Of a DNA stretch of 64,000 nucleotides, positions 24,728 through 34,690 are shown in pieces. The translations under genes were made by a program, and so were the position numbers. Numbering within the stretch: position 1 is the first letter of the stretch; each line of letters starts with the position of its first letter. Under the pieces are notes generated by a model. That model searched no databases and was not told the origin of the DNA. It saw nothing but the letters and a program-made list of their open reading frames with translations. Source of the stretch: Bosea sp. PAMC 26642 (lineage in GTDB: Bacteria > Pseudomonadota > Alphaproteobacteria > Rhizobiales > Beijerinckiaceae); contig NZ_CP014301.1 of the NCBI RefSeq assembly GCF_001562255.1, positions 992,001 to 1,056,000 on the forward strand. Reading direction: 5' to 3'.

Positions 24728-27628
24728 TCAAGATGTCTTGCCGGGGCTGGGCTCGGGCGGCTTGCCCTCGCCCCCGGTTTTGGCCTCCCCGGATTCTTTC
24801 GGTTTGGCCGGCTGCGCATCCTTGGCGACGCGCTGCATGTCGGAGGCCTCGCGCATCAGGCCGCCCATCTTGGCGAGATTGCCGCCCTCGATGCCGATTT
24901 CCTTGAGCACCTGGTCGATCATCGGCGCCTGCACGCGGTAGCGCAGGGCGGATTCGATGACCTCGTCGGTGGGCGAGCGCGCAGCCCCCCCTGTGCCGCC
25001 GCTCCCGCCGACGCCGGCGAGCCCGTCGACATGAAGGATGCGAATGCTGTCGATCTTCTCCATCGGCTTGACGCTCTCGCGCACGATGCCCTCGATCTTG
25101 TCGAGCAGGCGGCGGCGGAACAGGCCATAGCGGGACCCATCGCTAAGCACGTTCTCGGCCTCGTAAAGAAGCTTCTGCGCTTCGGCCTCGACGGTGCGGC
25201 GGACCTTGTCGGCCGCGGCTGCGATATTGGATTCCTCCGCCGCCTTCTCGGCCAGCAGGACCTCGACGGTCTTGCGCCGCCTGGCGCCTTCGCTCTCGCG
25301 AACCGTCTTGACCTGTTCCTCGGCTTCGACCGCTTTGGCGCGGGCGATCTCGGCATTGGCCTGGGCGGCGGATTCCTCCAGCGATTTGGTGTAAAGCGCG
25401 ATCGCCTTGTCCATGGCGGCGGATTCGACATCGCGCTCGCGGGCGATCTCGAGCTTGCGCAGCTCGCGCTGACGCCCGACCCGGGCTTCGTCGAGCCCGC
25501 GATCCGACGAGATGCGGGCGCGCTCGACCTCCTCATTCGAGGCGATCTGGGCTTCCTGCAGCGCCTGGGTCCGCGCGATTTCAAGCTGCTCCAGCGCGCG
25601 CCGGCGCTCGATCCGCGTGGTTTCCAGCGCCTGCTCGCGGACGATATCGACGGTCTCGACCTGCTGCTTGGCGACGATCTCGGCCTGCCGCAGGGCGCTG
25701 TCGGCGTCAGTGCGTTCGACCTTCTTGGCGGCGAGCACGATGGCGCGGTCTTCCTCCGCCACCTCGACCGCCTTTTTCTGGGCTATCTGCAGCATCTCGC
25801 GGGATTTTGCCGAGTTGATGCGCTCCTCGTCGAGCCCGAGTTCGGTGGCGATGCGGCGCCGCTCGACGGTGTCGCGGCGCTTCAGCTCCGCTGAGTCGAT
25901 ATCGGCGTTGCGGCGGATCTCCAGCTCCTTGGTCGAGAGTTCGGCGGCGATGCGCTCGGCGGCGACGACCTTCTCCTGCGCGATCCGCGCGGCCTCCGTG
26001 GCCTCGCGCGCGGCGATCTCGGCGGTGTCGATCGCCTGATTGCGGGCGATTTCGAGATTGCGGACCTCTTCGTCGCGGCGGATGCGCTCGCCGGCGACGA
26101 TGCGCTCCTGGCTGATGCGCGCCTTTTCCACTGTCTCGCGCGCCGAGATCTCGGCCGCCTCGATCGTCTCGGTCTGTTCGATCTCGAGCAGGCGCTTGCG
26201 CTGCTCAAGCGCGATGCGGTCGGCAGTCAGCACGTTCTCCTGTGCAATGCGGGCCTTCTCGACCGCCTCGCGGGCTGCGATCTCGGCTTCGTCGAGGGCC
26301 CGGTTGCGGGCGATACCGAGCGCGCGAACGCGCTCCTCCTGGCCGATGCGGGCGGTATCGACGGCCTCGCGCGCCGCGATATCCTCCTGGTCGAGAACGC
26401 GGGTGCGCTCGATCTCGCGGTTGCGGACCTCCTGCTCGCTGGCGATCCGGGCGGCGCTGACAGCGCTCTCCTGAAGGATGCGGGCTTTCTCGGTCGCCTC
26501 GCGCGCCGCGATCTCGGCCGCCTCCAGCATCCTGGCGCGCTCGATCTCCTTTTGCCGGATATCGCGCTCCGAGGCGATGCGCGCGGAGCTGATTGCCTGC
26601 TCGTTGGCGATGCGGGCTTTCTCGATCAACTCGCGCGAGGCGATCTCGGCTTCCTCGACCGCCTGGGTGCGCGCGATCTCTTGCTGCCGAATGTCACGGT
26701 CGGACACGATGCGCGCCTCGCTGATCGCGCGCTCGTTGGAGATGCGGGACTTTTCGATCTCCTCGCGGGAGAGGATCAGGGCCTGCTCGGCCTCTGTGTC
26801 GCGGGCGGCACGCTCGCGGGCGATGTCCGCGCGCTGCACGGCGCGCTTGATCTCGATCTCGCGCTGCTGTTCGAGCCTTGCCGCCTCGCTGTCGCGCTCG
26901 ATGTCGAGCGCCTGCCGCTCGGCTTCGAGATTGCGGGTGCGGATGCGGATCATCGAATCCTGCTCGATGTCGTTGCGCAGCTTCCGCTTGTCCTCGATCT
27001 CCTCGATGATCCGCGTCAGGCCGGCGGCATCGAAGCGGTTGGATGGGTTGAAATACTGCAGGTCGGTTTGGTCGAGGTCGGTCAGCGCCACCGATTCCAG
27101 CAGCAGGCCGTTCTGGTCGAGCGCCTCGGCCGCGGCCTCCTTGACGCGCTGGACATACATCCCGCGCTGCTCGTGCATTTCCTCCATCGTCATCTCGGAG
27201 GCGACGGTGCGCAGCGCCGAGATGAACTTGCCCGACAGCAGGGCATGGAGCTGGTCGGGCTGCAGCGTGCGCCGGCCCAGTGTCGCGGCGGCGACTGAGA
27301 CGGAGTCCCGCTCCGGCTTCACCCGGACATAGAATTCCGCGTCGATATCGACGCGCATCCGGTCGCGGGTGATCAGCGCGTCGTTGCTGGCCCGCGTCAC
27401 GGCGAGCTGCAGCACGTTCATGTTGACGGGAGTGACGTCATGGATGATCGGCAGCACGAAGGCGCCGCCATTGATCACCACACGCTCGCCGAACAGGCCG
27501 GTGCGGACGAAGGAGACCTCCTTCGACGAGCGCCGATACAGCCAGTTCACCAGATAGACGACGATGGCGATGACGATCACCGCCACGATCAGCCAGAGGA
27601 TCAGCGATCCGATCAGCTGTCCCGTCAT
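24728..27628 (-). CDS. Very long flotillin-like SPFH-domain membrane protein with hendecad coiled coil
   Basis: 966 residues, about 1.5-2 times a usual flotillin. A transmembrane helix at 8-30 is followed by YRRSS and an SPFH/band-7 domain (about 35-220; RTGLFGERVVINGGAF, DALITRDRMRVDIDAEFYVR). From 285 a charged helical region runs to about 740 with Ile every 11 residues (285, 296, 307 ... 615; one Leu at 582), and again from 651 to 728 in a shifted phase. The C-terminus has a Gly-rich linker (872-882) and a Pro/Lys tail. Start ATG 27628; upstream open frame is a shadow. Flotillins scaffold membrane microdomains. Its place between the transport/Tm-1 genes and CoxG-like genes suggests it organises the hydroxylase at the membrane (inference). 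Confidence 0.88.
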   Translation of the reverse strand: MTGQLIGSLILWLIVAVIVIAIVVYLVNWLYRRSSKEVSFVRTGLFGERVVINGGAFVLPIIHDVTPVNMNVLQLAVTRASNDALITRDRMRVDIDAEFYVRVKPERDSVSVAAATLGRRTLQPDQLHALLSGKFISALRTVASEMTMEEMHEQRGMYVQRVKEAAAEALDQNGLLLESVALTDLDQTDLQYFNPSNRFDAAGLTRIIEEIEDKRKLRNDIEQDSMIRIRTRNLEAERQALDIERDSEAARLEQQREIEIKRAVQRADIARERAARDTEAEQALILSREEIEKSRISNERAISEARIVSDRDIRQQEIARTQAVEEAEIASRELIEKARIANEQAISSARIASERDIRQKEIERARMLEAAEIAAREATEKARILQESAVSAARIASEQEVRNREIERTRVLDQEDIAAREAVDTARIGQEERVRALGIARNRALDEAEIAAREAVEKARIAQENVLTADRIALEQRKRLLEIEQTETIEAAEISARETVEKARISQERIVAGERIRRDEEVRNLEIARNQAIDTAEIAAREATEAARIAQEKVVAAERIAAELSTKELEIRRNADIDSAELKRRDTVERRRIATELGLDEERINSAKSREMLQIAQKKAVEVAEEDRAIVLAAKKVERTDADSALRQAEIVAKQQVETVDIVREQALETTRIERRRALEQLEIARTQALQEAQIASNEEVERARISSDRGLDEARVGRQRELRKLEIARERDVESAAMDKAIALYTKSLEESAAQANAEIARAKAVEAEEQVKTVRESEGARRRKTVEVLLAEKAAEESNIAAAADKVRRTVEAEAQKLLYEAENVLSDGSRYGLFRRRLLDKIEGIVRESVKPMEKIDSIRILHVDGLAGVGGSGGTGGAARSPTDEVIESALRYRVQAPMIDQVLKEIGIEGGNLAKMGGLMREASDMQRVAKDAQPAKPKESGEAKTGGEGKPPEPSPGKTS
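25415..26776 (-). repeat. DNA encoding the 11-residue (hendecad) repeat array
   Basis: Codes for residues 285-738 of the flotillin-like protein. Units of 33 bases begin with an Ile codon; many group into 44-residue super-repeats such as IANEQAISSAR / IASERDIRQKE / IERARMLEAAE / IAAREATEKAR. One super-repeat (428-460) has only three units, showing that gain or loss occurs in whole hendecads. The DNA copies are diverged, not identical. Confidence 0.85.
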
Positions 27629-27656
27629 GTCCTCATCCTCCCGCCCGTAGCCTGGG

Positions 27657-28544
27657 TCATTTCGCTTTTCCGGCCTTGGTGGCCGGCTTCTTGACTGTGA
27701 GATCGCGGCCGATGCGCTTGAAGGCGCGAGTCTGTTCGCGGATCGCGACCTCGACCGGCAGGCGCTCCATCGAAGAGGCGCCATAGAAGCCGTGGCAGTG
27801 CCTGGTGTTCTTCATGATGAAATCGGCATCGGCGGGCTCGGCGACCGGGCCGCCATGCACGAGGATCAGCGCATCCTTCTTGACTGCCAGCGCGGCGGAC
27901 GCCCATGCATCGACCAGCGCCGGGCAGTCGGCGAGCTTCAGCGCCGTCTCGGCGCCAATCGCCCCGCCCGTCGTCAGGCCGAGATGGCAGACGATGATGT
28001 CGGCGCCCGCCTTCGCCATGGCGCGCGCATCGGCCTCGTTGAAGACGTAGGGCGTCGTCAGCAGGCCCTTCGCGTTGGCGAGCGCGATCATCTCGACCTC
28101 GAGGCCGTAGCCCATGCCGGTCTCTTCGAGATTCTTGCGGAAGACGCCGTCGATCAGCCCGACGGTCGGGAAGTTCTGCACCCCGGCGAAGCCGATACGC
28201 GCGACCTCGTCGAGGAAGGCATCCATCCTGCGGAACGGGTCGGTGCCGCAGACGCCGGCGACGACTGGCGTGGACTTCACCACCGGCAGCACCTCGGCCG
28301 CCATCTCCATGACGATGGCATTGGCATCGCCATAGGGCATCATCCCTGACAACGAGCCGCGTCCGGCCATGCGGTAGCGTCCGGAATTGTAGATCACGAT
28401 GAGGTCGATGCCGCCGGCCTCCTCGCATTTCGCAGACAGCCCGGTCCCCGCGCCGCCGCCCACGATCGGCTCACCGGCCGCGACCATCGCCCGGAAGCGC
28501 TTCAGCAGGGATTTCTTGTCGAAGCTGGCCATGGGAAACTTCAT
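27657..28544 (-). CDS. Phosphoenolpyruvate-hydrolase-like TIM-barrel protein (Tm-1 partner)
   Basis: 295 residues. A TIM barrel of the PEP_hydrolase family: [20 protein letters not shown] near the start, [48 protein letters not shown] and [16 protein letters not shown]. Proteins of this family are regularly encoded directly after Tm-1-like (UPF0261) proteins, as here, where the ATG 28544 overlaps the upstream stop (ATGA). The reaction is not firmly known; a C-C or phosphoester lyase acting on an activated acid made by the Tm-1-like partner is plausible. A second in-frame ATG (28532) is possible. Confidence 0.82.
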   Translation of the reverse strand: MKFPMASFDKKSLLKRFRAMVAAGEPIVGGGAGTGLSAKCEEAGGIDLIVIYNSGRYRMAGRGSLSGMMPYGDANAIVMEMAAEVLPVVKSTPVVAGVCGTDPFRRMDAFLDEVARIGFAGVQNFPTVGLIDGVFRKNLEETGMGYGLEVEMIALANAKGLLTTPYVFNEADARAMAKAGADIIVCHLGLTTGGAIGAETALKLADCPALVDAWASAALAVKKDALILVHGGPVAEPADADFIMKNTRHCHGFYGASSMERLPVEVAIREQTRAFKRIGRDLTVKKPATKAGKAK

Positions 28545-30784
28545 GCCTTCGCTGTCCGTTCGCGACGCCGGCCGGCGTGCAGGGCCTTGAACTCCCGCAC
28601 CAGGGCGGCGGCGAAGGCCGGGTCGTTGATGTGGTGCGGGCAGCGGATCAGCTGCCGTGTCGCTGTCTGACGCACCGTCTGCTCCAGCGCCTGGAACAGG
28701 GCCGCATCCGCGGCGGGGTCGTGGAAGGGTTGGCCTGGTGCATCGAGCGCCGAGACACCCCGTTCGGGCAGGAGGAACCGCACGGGCCCCTCCATCGTGT
28801 TCAGCCGCTCGCCGATCCAGCGGCCCATCCGCGCATTCTCCTCCACCGTGGTGCGCATCAGCGTGATCTGCGGGTTGTGCGGATAGAAATTGCGGCCGCG
28901 ATAGCGCTCCGGGACTGTTTCCGGGGCGAAGAAATTGACCATGTCGAGCGCGCCGACCGAACCGACATAGGGGATGCGCGTGCGGATGATCGCTCCGAAA
29001 CGGTCTTCCGTCGCCGGCAGGAGCCCACCCATCATCATGTCGCAGATCTCGGTGGTGGAGACGTCTATGACGGCTCCGACCAGCCCTGAATCGACGAGCT
29101 TCTCCAGCGCGCGGCCGCCCGTACCGGTGGCATGGAAGACGAGCGGCTCCCACTCGGCCTCCAGTAGCTTTGAGACCTGCTGCACGCAGGGTGTCGTGAC
29201 GCCGAACATGGTGAGGCCGACCAGCGGCTTCTCCGCCTCGCCACGTCGCGCCGCTGCGGGCTTCGTCAGTTCGGCCAGCCGCGCCTTGGCCATGGCGGCG
29301 ATGGCGCGCGCGCCATTGCCCAGTACGAGCCGCGAGACCCGGTTCAGCCCCTGCACGTCCGTGACGGAATGCATCATGGTGATGTCGGCGGCGCCGACGT
29401 AAGCCGCGACATCGCCCGAGGCCATGGTCGAGATCATCAGCTTCGGCAGGCCGATCGGCAGCGCCTGCATCGCCGGCGTCACCATCGCGGTCGCCCCCGA
29501 GCCGCCGGCCGAGATGATGCCGAGAACGCCCTGCTGGCGCGGCAGCCAGGCCTTGAACGCCTCCGTCATTGCCGCGACCGCAGCCCCGCGATCGCCCGAG
29601 GCGATGCCGGCCGAGCCGCGCGGATGGGCGAGCGCGATCTCCTGGGGATTGACGTCGCCGCCCGCGCTGCGGCCCGACGTCGAGATATCGACCAGCCGCG
29701 CCCGCACCCCTTCTGCCTGGACGAGATCGCGGATGAAGCGCAGCTCCTCGCCTTTGGTGTCGAGCGTGCCGACGACGATGACATGGGGCTCGCCACTAGC
29801 TGAGGGTGCATGGCGTCTACCGTCGGCGACGCTCCGGCCGTCAAGCGTTGCCAGCGTCGGGCGCGAGATCGTCCGGGCTTGCGCCTCGATGCGCGCCGCC
29901 GGCACCGGCTGCGACCAGCGTGTCGGGATGACTGGGTTGGCGTTGTAGACTCGCATCGGCCCGGTCGGCGGGGAGGGGGCACGCGGTGCCCCGCCCTCGG
30001 GAGTCTCCGCGACGCTCGGCGCTCCGTCCGTCTCGTCATGGCCATGGCGGCCGACACCGAGCAGACGCTGCTGCAGTTCGCGGTCGCCCGCCAGCGTGGC
30101 CGAGGCGATGATGCGGTTGACCCGGCCATTGACCATGATCGCGACGGGGTCCGACATTTCCGTCGCGACGCCGATGTTCTGCTCGATGACCAGGATCGCG
30201 ACGTCGCCCTGTTCGGCGAGCCGCACCAGCATGTCCTCGACATGGGCGACGATGACGGGCGCGAGCCCCTCCGTCGGCTCGTCCATGATCAAAAGGCGCG
30301 GATTCATCAGCAGCGCGCGGCTGATCGCCAGCATCTGCTGCTCGCCGCCGGACAGTTGCGCGCCGCCATTGTTGCGGCGCTCCGCCAGCCGCGGGAAGGC
30401 CTCATAGATTCGCTCAGGCGTCCAGGCGCCGCGCTTGCCGCGCTGCATCAGCCGCAGATGTTCGTCGACCGTCAGCGAGCGCCAGAGCCGGCGGCCCTGG
30501 GGCACGTAGCCGATGCCGAGCCGTGCGATCTCGGCGGGACTGCGGCCGGCGATCTCCTCGCCGAAGAAGCGGATCGAGCCGGAGCTGATCGGCACCAGCC
30601 CCATGATCGCCTTGCACATGGTCGTCTTGCCCATGCCGTTGCGGCCGACGACCGAGAGCACGCCGCTCTGCAGCGTGAGATCGACGCCCTGCAGCGCATG
30701 GGAACGGCCATAGAAGACGTTGAGCCCCGCGATCTGCAGGATCGGCACGCCGGCGCCCGGCGGGGCCTTCAGGCGCTCAGCCAT
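28541..30784 (-). CDS. Fusion: LivF-type ABC ATPase + Tm-1-like (UPF0261) ATP-binding protein
   Basis: 747 residues. Residues 1-245 are a branched-chain amino-acid type ABC ATPase (GRNGMGKTT Walker [17 protein letters not shown] signature, [13 protein letters not shown]alker B). A disordered linker rich in Pro/Ala/Arg (about 245-335) leads to a full Tm-1-like domain ([68 protein letters not shown]). The DNA is continuous between the two parts with no stop. I chose ATG 30784, with GGAGG five bases before it, over the GTG at 30790. The stop overlaps the PEP-hydrolase-like gene. Both domains keep their key motifs, so this seems a real bifunctional protein. Confidence 0.87.
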   Translation of the reverse strand: MAERLKAPPGAGVPILQIAGLNVFYGRSHALQGVDLTLQSGVLSVVGRNGMGKTTMCKAIMGLVPISSGSIRFFGEEIAGRSPAEIARLGIGYVPQGRRLWRSLTVDEHLRLMQRGKRGAWTPERIYEAFPRLAERRNNGGAQLSGGEQQMLAISRALLMNPRLLIMDEPTEGLAPVIVAHVEDMLVRLAEQGDVAILVIEQNIGVATEMSDPVAIMVNGRVNRIIASATLAGDRELQQRLLGVGRHGHDETDGAPSVAETPEGGAPRAPSPPTGPMRVYNANPVIPTRWSQPVPAARIEAQARTISRPTLATLDGRSVADGRRHAPSASGEPHVIVVGTLDTKGEELRFIRDLVQAEGVRARLVDISTSGRSAGGDVNPQEIALAHPRGSAGIASGDRGAAVAAMTEAFKAWLPRQQGVLGIISAGGSGATAMVTPAMQALPIGLPKLMISTMASGDVAAYVGAADITMMHSVTDVQGLNRVSRLVLGNGARAIAAMAKARLAELTKPAAARRGEAEKPLVGLTMFGVTTPCVQQVSKLLEAEWEPLVFHATGTGGRALEKLVDSGLVGAVIDVSTTEICDMMMGGLLPATEDRFGAIIRTRIPYVGSVGALDMVNFFAPETVPERYRGRNFYPHNPQITLMRTTVEENARMGRWIGERLNTMEGPVRFLLPERGVSALDAPGQPFHDPAADAALFQALEQTVRQTATRQLIRCPHHINDPAFAAALVREFKALHAGRRRERTAKA

Positions 30785-31565
30785 GACCACCTCCGAGGTA
30801 GAGTTCCTGGACCTCGGGGTCGGTCTCGATCTCGTTGGGCGCGCCTTCCTTGAAGATGCGTCCGTTGTGCATCATCGTCACGCTCTCGACGACGCGCAGC
30901 GCCACATCCATATCGTGCTCGATGATGATGTAGCCGATATGGCTCGGCAGCGAGGTCAGGATATGGACGAGGTCGCGCCGCTCGGTCGGCGACAGGCCCG
31001 CCGCCGGCTCGTCGAACAGGATGAAACGCGGTGCGCCCGACAGCGCGAGTGCGATCTCGAGCTGGCGCTGCTGGCCATAGGCGAGTTCGCCGACCAGCCG
31101 GTCCTTCACGGGCGCAAGATGCACGGCCTCCACCAGCGTTTCGGCGGCATGAATCAGTGCATCGTCGCGGCGCGGGCGCAGCAGCGAGAAGCGGTTCCGC
31201 GAGACGCCCCGGCAGGCGAGATAGACATTGTCGAGGACCGACAGTCCCGAGAAGAGCGACGAGATCTGGTAAGTGCGGCGCAAACCGCGCCGGATGCGCT
31301 CCTGCGGCGGGAAGGCGGTGACATCTTCGCCGAAGAAACGAATGACGCCGGAACTCGGCGCGAAATCGCCCGTGATGCAGTTGAACAGCGTCGTCTTGCC
31401 GGCACCGTTCGAGCCGAGCACGGCGCGCCTCTCGCCGGGCTTCACCGAAAGCGTGATGTCGGTGAGCGCCGCCAGCGCGCCAAACAGACGCGAGACGCCG
31501 CGCAGTTCCAGCGCGTTGGCCGATCCGGCCGCCGTCAGGCGTTCGCGTGTGGCGAGCGCGCTCAT
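30777..31565 (-). CDS. livG: ABC transporter ATP-binding protein, LivG-type
   Basis: 262 residues. Walker A GSNGAGKTTLFNCITG, an altered signature YGQQRQLEIALAL, Walker B FILFDEPAAGLSP and the switch His in IIIEHDMDVAL. The LivG subfamily powers uptake of hydrophobic amino acids and, in catabolic clusters, aromatic acids and amides. The stop overlaps the LivF-fusion start by eight bases, and its ATG overlaps the LivM stop (ATGA). All five Liv components are within this operon. Confidence 0.92.
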   Translation of the reverse strand: MSALATRERLTAAGSANALELRGVSRLFGALAALTDITLSVKPGERRAVLGSNGAGKTTLFNCITGDFAPSSGVIRFFGEDVTAFPPQERIRRGLRRTYQISSLFSGLSVLDNVYLACRGVSRNRFSLLRPRRDDALIHAAETLVEAVHLAPVKDRLVGELAYGQQRQLEIALALSGAPRFILFDEPAAGLSPTERRDLVHILTSLPSHIGYIIIEHDMDVALRVVESVTMMHNGRIFKEGAPNEIETDPEVQELYLGGGHG

Positions 31566-32650
31566 GGCGAGCCTCCACCGGAGCCCATCTGGGTATTGCG
31601 GGCGTCGCCGCTACGGCGGTAGCGCTCGCGCAGCCTTTGCCAGATGCCGATCAGCCCGTCCGGCGAGAACAGCACGATGACCAGGAAGCCGAGGCCGATC
31701 AGCAACTGGTAGCGCCGGCCGTCGAGGCCGACGCCCTCCAGCACATCGAGCGCGAAGGTGCGCAGCAGGACATAGACCAGCGCGCCGATGAAGGGGCCGA
31801 TGGGGCGGCTCAGGCCTCCGACCACCGCGATGATCAGCATGTCGACCACCGGGCCGACGCCGGCCGTGCCGGGTGAGATCTGGCGCTGGTACCAGACGAG
31901 AAGGACGCCCGCGCAGGCGGCGATCAGCGAGGCGAACGTGTAGGCCAGGATGCGGTGCGCGACGACATCGAAGCCCAGCGCCGCCATGCGACGCGGATTG
32001 TCGCGGGTTCCCTGCAGGGCCAGCCCGAAGGGAGCGCGGGAGACGTAGACGACGACGCCATAGGCCAGCGCCGCGCAGGCCAGCGTCAGATAGTAGAAGG
32101 GCAGACTCTGGCCCCATTCGACACCGAGGAAGGTGGGCGGCAGGATGCCGTTGAAGCCGCTGAATCCGTTGAAGATCGTATAGTTCTGCAGCGTCAGGTA
32201 GTAGAAGGCCGAGGCGATCGCGAGCGTGATCATGATCGTGTAGATGCCCTCGGTGCGGACCGAGAGCGCGCCGCTGAGGGTGCCGAACAGTGTCGCCACC
32301 AGGATTGCGACCGGAGCGGCGAGCCACCACGGCCAGTGCAGGCTGATCTGCGAGATCGCGCTGTCGCCCAGGATCGCGACGAGGTAGCCGGCGAAGCCCG
32401 CCACCGTCATCTGAACCAGGCTGACGATGCCGCCATAGCCGGCCAGAAACATCAGGCTCAGCGCGATCATGCCCAGGATCATCGCATAGGCGACGATCTG
32501 AATGAGCCAGAAGGAGCTCGCGATCGCGGGCATCAGGAGCAACAACCCGGCGACGATCCAGAAGGCCGTGCCCCGCCGACCCACCCAGTCGCCGAAGCTC
32601 TCGCGGGGGCGGGCGCGCTGCTCGAGGTTGAGGTCCGCGATCGCCATCAT
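31562..32650 (-). CDS. livM: ABC transporter permease, LivM-type
   Basis: 362 residues with about eight to ten hydrophobic helices. The LivM signature runs through GYGGIVSLVQMTVAGFAGYL, TEGIYTIMITLAIA and a permease loop RAPFGLALQGTRDNPRRMAALG, the EAA-like contact with the ATPases. It forms the channel with LivH. The start at ATG 32650 overlaps the LivH stop by four bases; an adjacent ATG at 32647 is the alternative. The C-terminal tail is a short Arg-rich cytoplasmic stretch. Confidence 0.9.
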   Translation of the reverse strand: MMAIADLNLEQRARPRESFGDWVGRRGTAFWIVAGLLLLMPAIASSFWLIQIVAYAMILGMIALSLMFLAGYGGIVSLVQMTVAGFAGYLVAILGDSAISQISLHWPWWLAAPVAILVATLFGTLSGALSVRTEGIYTIMITLAIASAFYYLTLQNYTIFNGFSGFNGILPPTFLGVEWGQSLPFYYLTLACAALAYGVVVYVSRAPFGLALQGTRDNPRRMAALGFDVVAHRILAYTFASLIAACAGVLLVWYQRQISPGTAGVGPVVDMLIIAVVGGLSRPIGPFIGALVYVLLRTFALDVLEGVGLDGRRYQLLIGLGFLVIVLFSPDGLIGIWQRLRERYRRSGDARNTQMGSGGGSP

Positions 32651-33660
32651 CCGCGCCTCGCCGCGAGGCCTTCGGGCCGCACCGCCAGGACCGCGACCAT
32701 GATGATGAACGTCAGCATCACCGCATAGGTCGGCATGTAGACCGAGCCGAACTGCTCGGCGAGGCCGACGATGAGCGCGCCGATGGCCGCGCCCGGAATG
32801 GAGCCCATCCCGCCGACGATGACGACCACGAGCGAAGACAGGAGGATACGCGTGTCTTCGCCCGGCTGCAGCGACTGGAACGTGCCGCCGATGACGCCGG
32901 CGAGCCCCGCAAGCCCGGCGCCGAAGGCGAAGACCATGACGAAGATCAGTTGCACCCGCACGCCGGTCGCCGACAGCATGTCGCGATCGTCCACGCCGGC
33001 TCGCACCAGCATTCCGACCCGCGTGCGGTTCAGCGCGAGCCACATCAGCACGCCGAGGACGATCGCGCCGACGAGAATGGCGATGCGAACGAGCGGGTAG
33101 GTCATCATGACCGCCTCGCCATTGCTGCGCAGGGCCACGGCGAAGGGCAGCGTCACGGGCCCGGAGAGCCAGTCCGGCGTCGTCACCTGGAAGGTGTCGC
33201 CGCCATAGTTCCACAGCAGCAGATCGGCGAAGATGATCGAGAGGCCGATCGTGACCAGCGTCTGCCGGAGATCCTGGCCTTCCATCCAGCGGAACAGCAG
33301 CACCTGCATCAGGATGCCGACGATGGCCACGACAAGGAACGAGACCAGCAGAGCAACCAGCCAGGAGCCGGTCAATTCGCCGACGCTGTAGCCGAGATAG
33401 CCGCCAAACAGATACAGCGAGCCATGCGCCAGGTTGACGTTGCGCATCAGCCCGAAGATCAGCGTGAATCCGCTGGCGACGAGGAAATAAAGTGCGCCCA
33501 GCGTGATCCCGTTGAACAGCGCGCTGAGGAAAACGCGCTTGCGCCCAAACGCGGCCTCCATCCCCGGTGTCCAGATCGCGAAGACGAGCCAGAAGAGGAT
33601 CGCCACCGCGAAGATGATGATCAGCGACCAGACGGGGCGGCGTGCGATGAAATCAGACAT
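32647..33660 (-). CDS. livH: ABC transporter permease, LivH-type
   Basis: 337 residues. An unusually long N-terminal helix (LIIIFAVAILFWLVFAI) precedes the LivH core: LFNGITLGALYFLVASGFTL, RNVNLAHGSLYLFGGYLGY, and the ATPase-contact loop TRVGMLVRAGVDDRDMLSATG. The GGMGSIPGAAIGALIVG helix pair is typical. Start ATG 33660 is inside the 3' end of the AraC gene (8-base overlap), so the regulator and permease are translationally linked. Confidence 0.9.
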   Translation of the reverse strand: MSDFIARRPVWSLIIIFAVAILFWLVFAIWTPGMEAAFGRKRVFLSALFNGITLGALYFLVASGFTLIFGLMRNVNLAHGSLYLFGGYLGYSVGELTGSWLVALLVSFLVVAIVGILMQVLLFRWMEGQDLRQTLVTIGLSIIFADLLLWNYGGDTFQVTTPDWLSGPVTLPFAVALRSNGEAVMMTYPLVRIAILVGAIVLGVLMWLALNRTRVGMLVRAGVDDRDMLSATGVRVQLIFVMVFAFGAGLAGLAGVIGGTFQSLQPGEDTRILLSSLVVVIVGGMGSIPGAAIGALIVGLAEQFGSVYMPTYAVMLTFIIMVAVLAVRPEGLAARRG

Positions 33661-34576
33661 GGGCCGCCTGCATGAGATGGGCCACCTGCATCGGCGCGGG
33701 CCCGACCGTGCGCAGCACGCGGCGGTAGTCACGCGGCGCCATGCCCATATGGGCGGTGAAGAAGCGCGTGAAGACGCTCTGGCAGGAGAAGCCGAGGCGG
33801 TTTCCGATCCGGGTCACGGGATCCTGCGAGAAGACGAGCCGGTCGAGCGCAGCGTCGAGTCGGACCGTGTTGGCGAACACCGTCGGGGTGACGCCGACCT
33901 GTTGGCGGAAGAGCTTGAAGAAATGGGCACGCGACAGGCCGGCCTCCCGGGCGACACGTTCGAGCGCACCATCGTAGCTTGGATGGTCCTCGAGCAGCCG
34001 ACAGGCGCGCAGCACGCGGCAGTCGAGCGCGCCCTCCGGCGAGAGATGGGCGAAGGAGGAGGCCAGATCCGGCTCGATCGGCTCGCTCGAAGCCTGCGCC
34101 AGCGCCATCAGCACCGGCTCGAGATTGAGGTCGCGGCGTGGAGACAGCAGCATCTCGACGACCTTGTCGCGCCAGGCGGCAAGCTCGCGGGTGACGACCA
34201 GCTCCGATGACGGAAAGACCAGCCCTCCGGCCGGAGTCATGCTCTGGGCTGCCAGCCACTCCGGCCTGAGATAGACGACGAGGAAGAGGCCAAAGCAACC
34301 GGCACTCTCCGGCTGGAAATTATGCGGCTCCCACGGGTTGATGGCGATGCCCATGAAGGGGTCGATGCGCGTGGAACGGCCACCGACGGTGACGAGCCCG
34401 CGCGATCCCTCCAGGAAGAAGATCAGATGGGCCTCGCGATGGGCGTGCAGCACCAGCGGACGGTCGAGATCGTAGATCGAAACCCGGCCGAACGGACCGT
34501 GACAGACCGCGACTGCGCGACTCATGGTGCCTCGCGAAAGAAAATCCGACGGCGGAAGCTCGGCCTCATCAGGCAA
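33653..34576 (-). CDS. AraC-family transcriptional regulator with cupin sensor domain
   Basis: 307 residues. The N-terminal half is an AraC_binding cupin (LHAHREAHLIFFLEGSRGLV, GIAINPWEPHNF), and the C-terminal about 100 residues hold two helix-turn-helix units (VAREAGLSRAHFFKLFRQQV; NRLGFSCQSVFTRFFTAHMG). It lies inside the operon between the solute-binding protein and the permeases, so it presumably senses the imported compound or a metabolite and activates the operon from the promoter ahead of 35941. Start 34576 or the internal ATG at 34525 (MSRAVAVCHG) are both possible. Confidence 0.87.
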   Translation of the reverse strand: MPDEAELPPSDFLSRGTMSRAVAVCHGPFGRVSIYDLDRPLVLHAHREAHLIFFLEGSRGLVTVGGRSTRIDPFMGIAINPWEPHNFQPESAGCFGLFLVVYLRPEWLAAQSMTPAGGLVFPSSELVVTRELAAWRDKVVEMLLSPRRDLNLEPVLMALAQASSEPIEPDLASSFAHLSPEGALDCRVLRACRLLEDHPSYDGALERVAREAGLSRAHFFKLFRQQVGVTPTVFANTVRLDAALDRLVFSQDPVTRIGNRLGFSCQSVFTRFFTAHMGMAPRDYRRVLRTVGPAPMQVAHLMQAAHV

Positions 34577-34690
34577 GCCGCCATCCTTGCGCCGCGAGAT
34601 CGGCTCGCAGGCGCCTGGCGTCGGGACATGACAGGATCGAAGGGGGCGCGCATCTCGCGTTCCTCCCCCTTCGTCGCAGCGCTCAGGCGC

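Noticed and set aside
25415..26776. A CRISPR-like or satellite repeat
   Set aside because: The periodicity is in the protein (11 residues) and the DNA units differ, with no conserved repeat and variable spacer structure; it is coding sequence.
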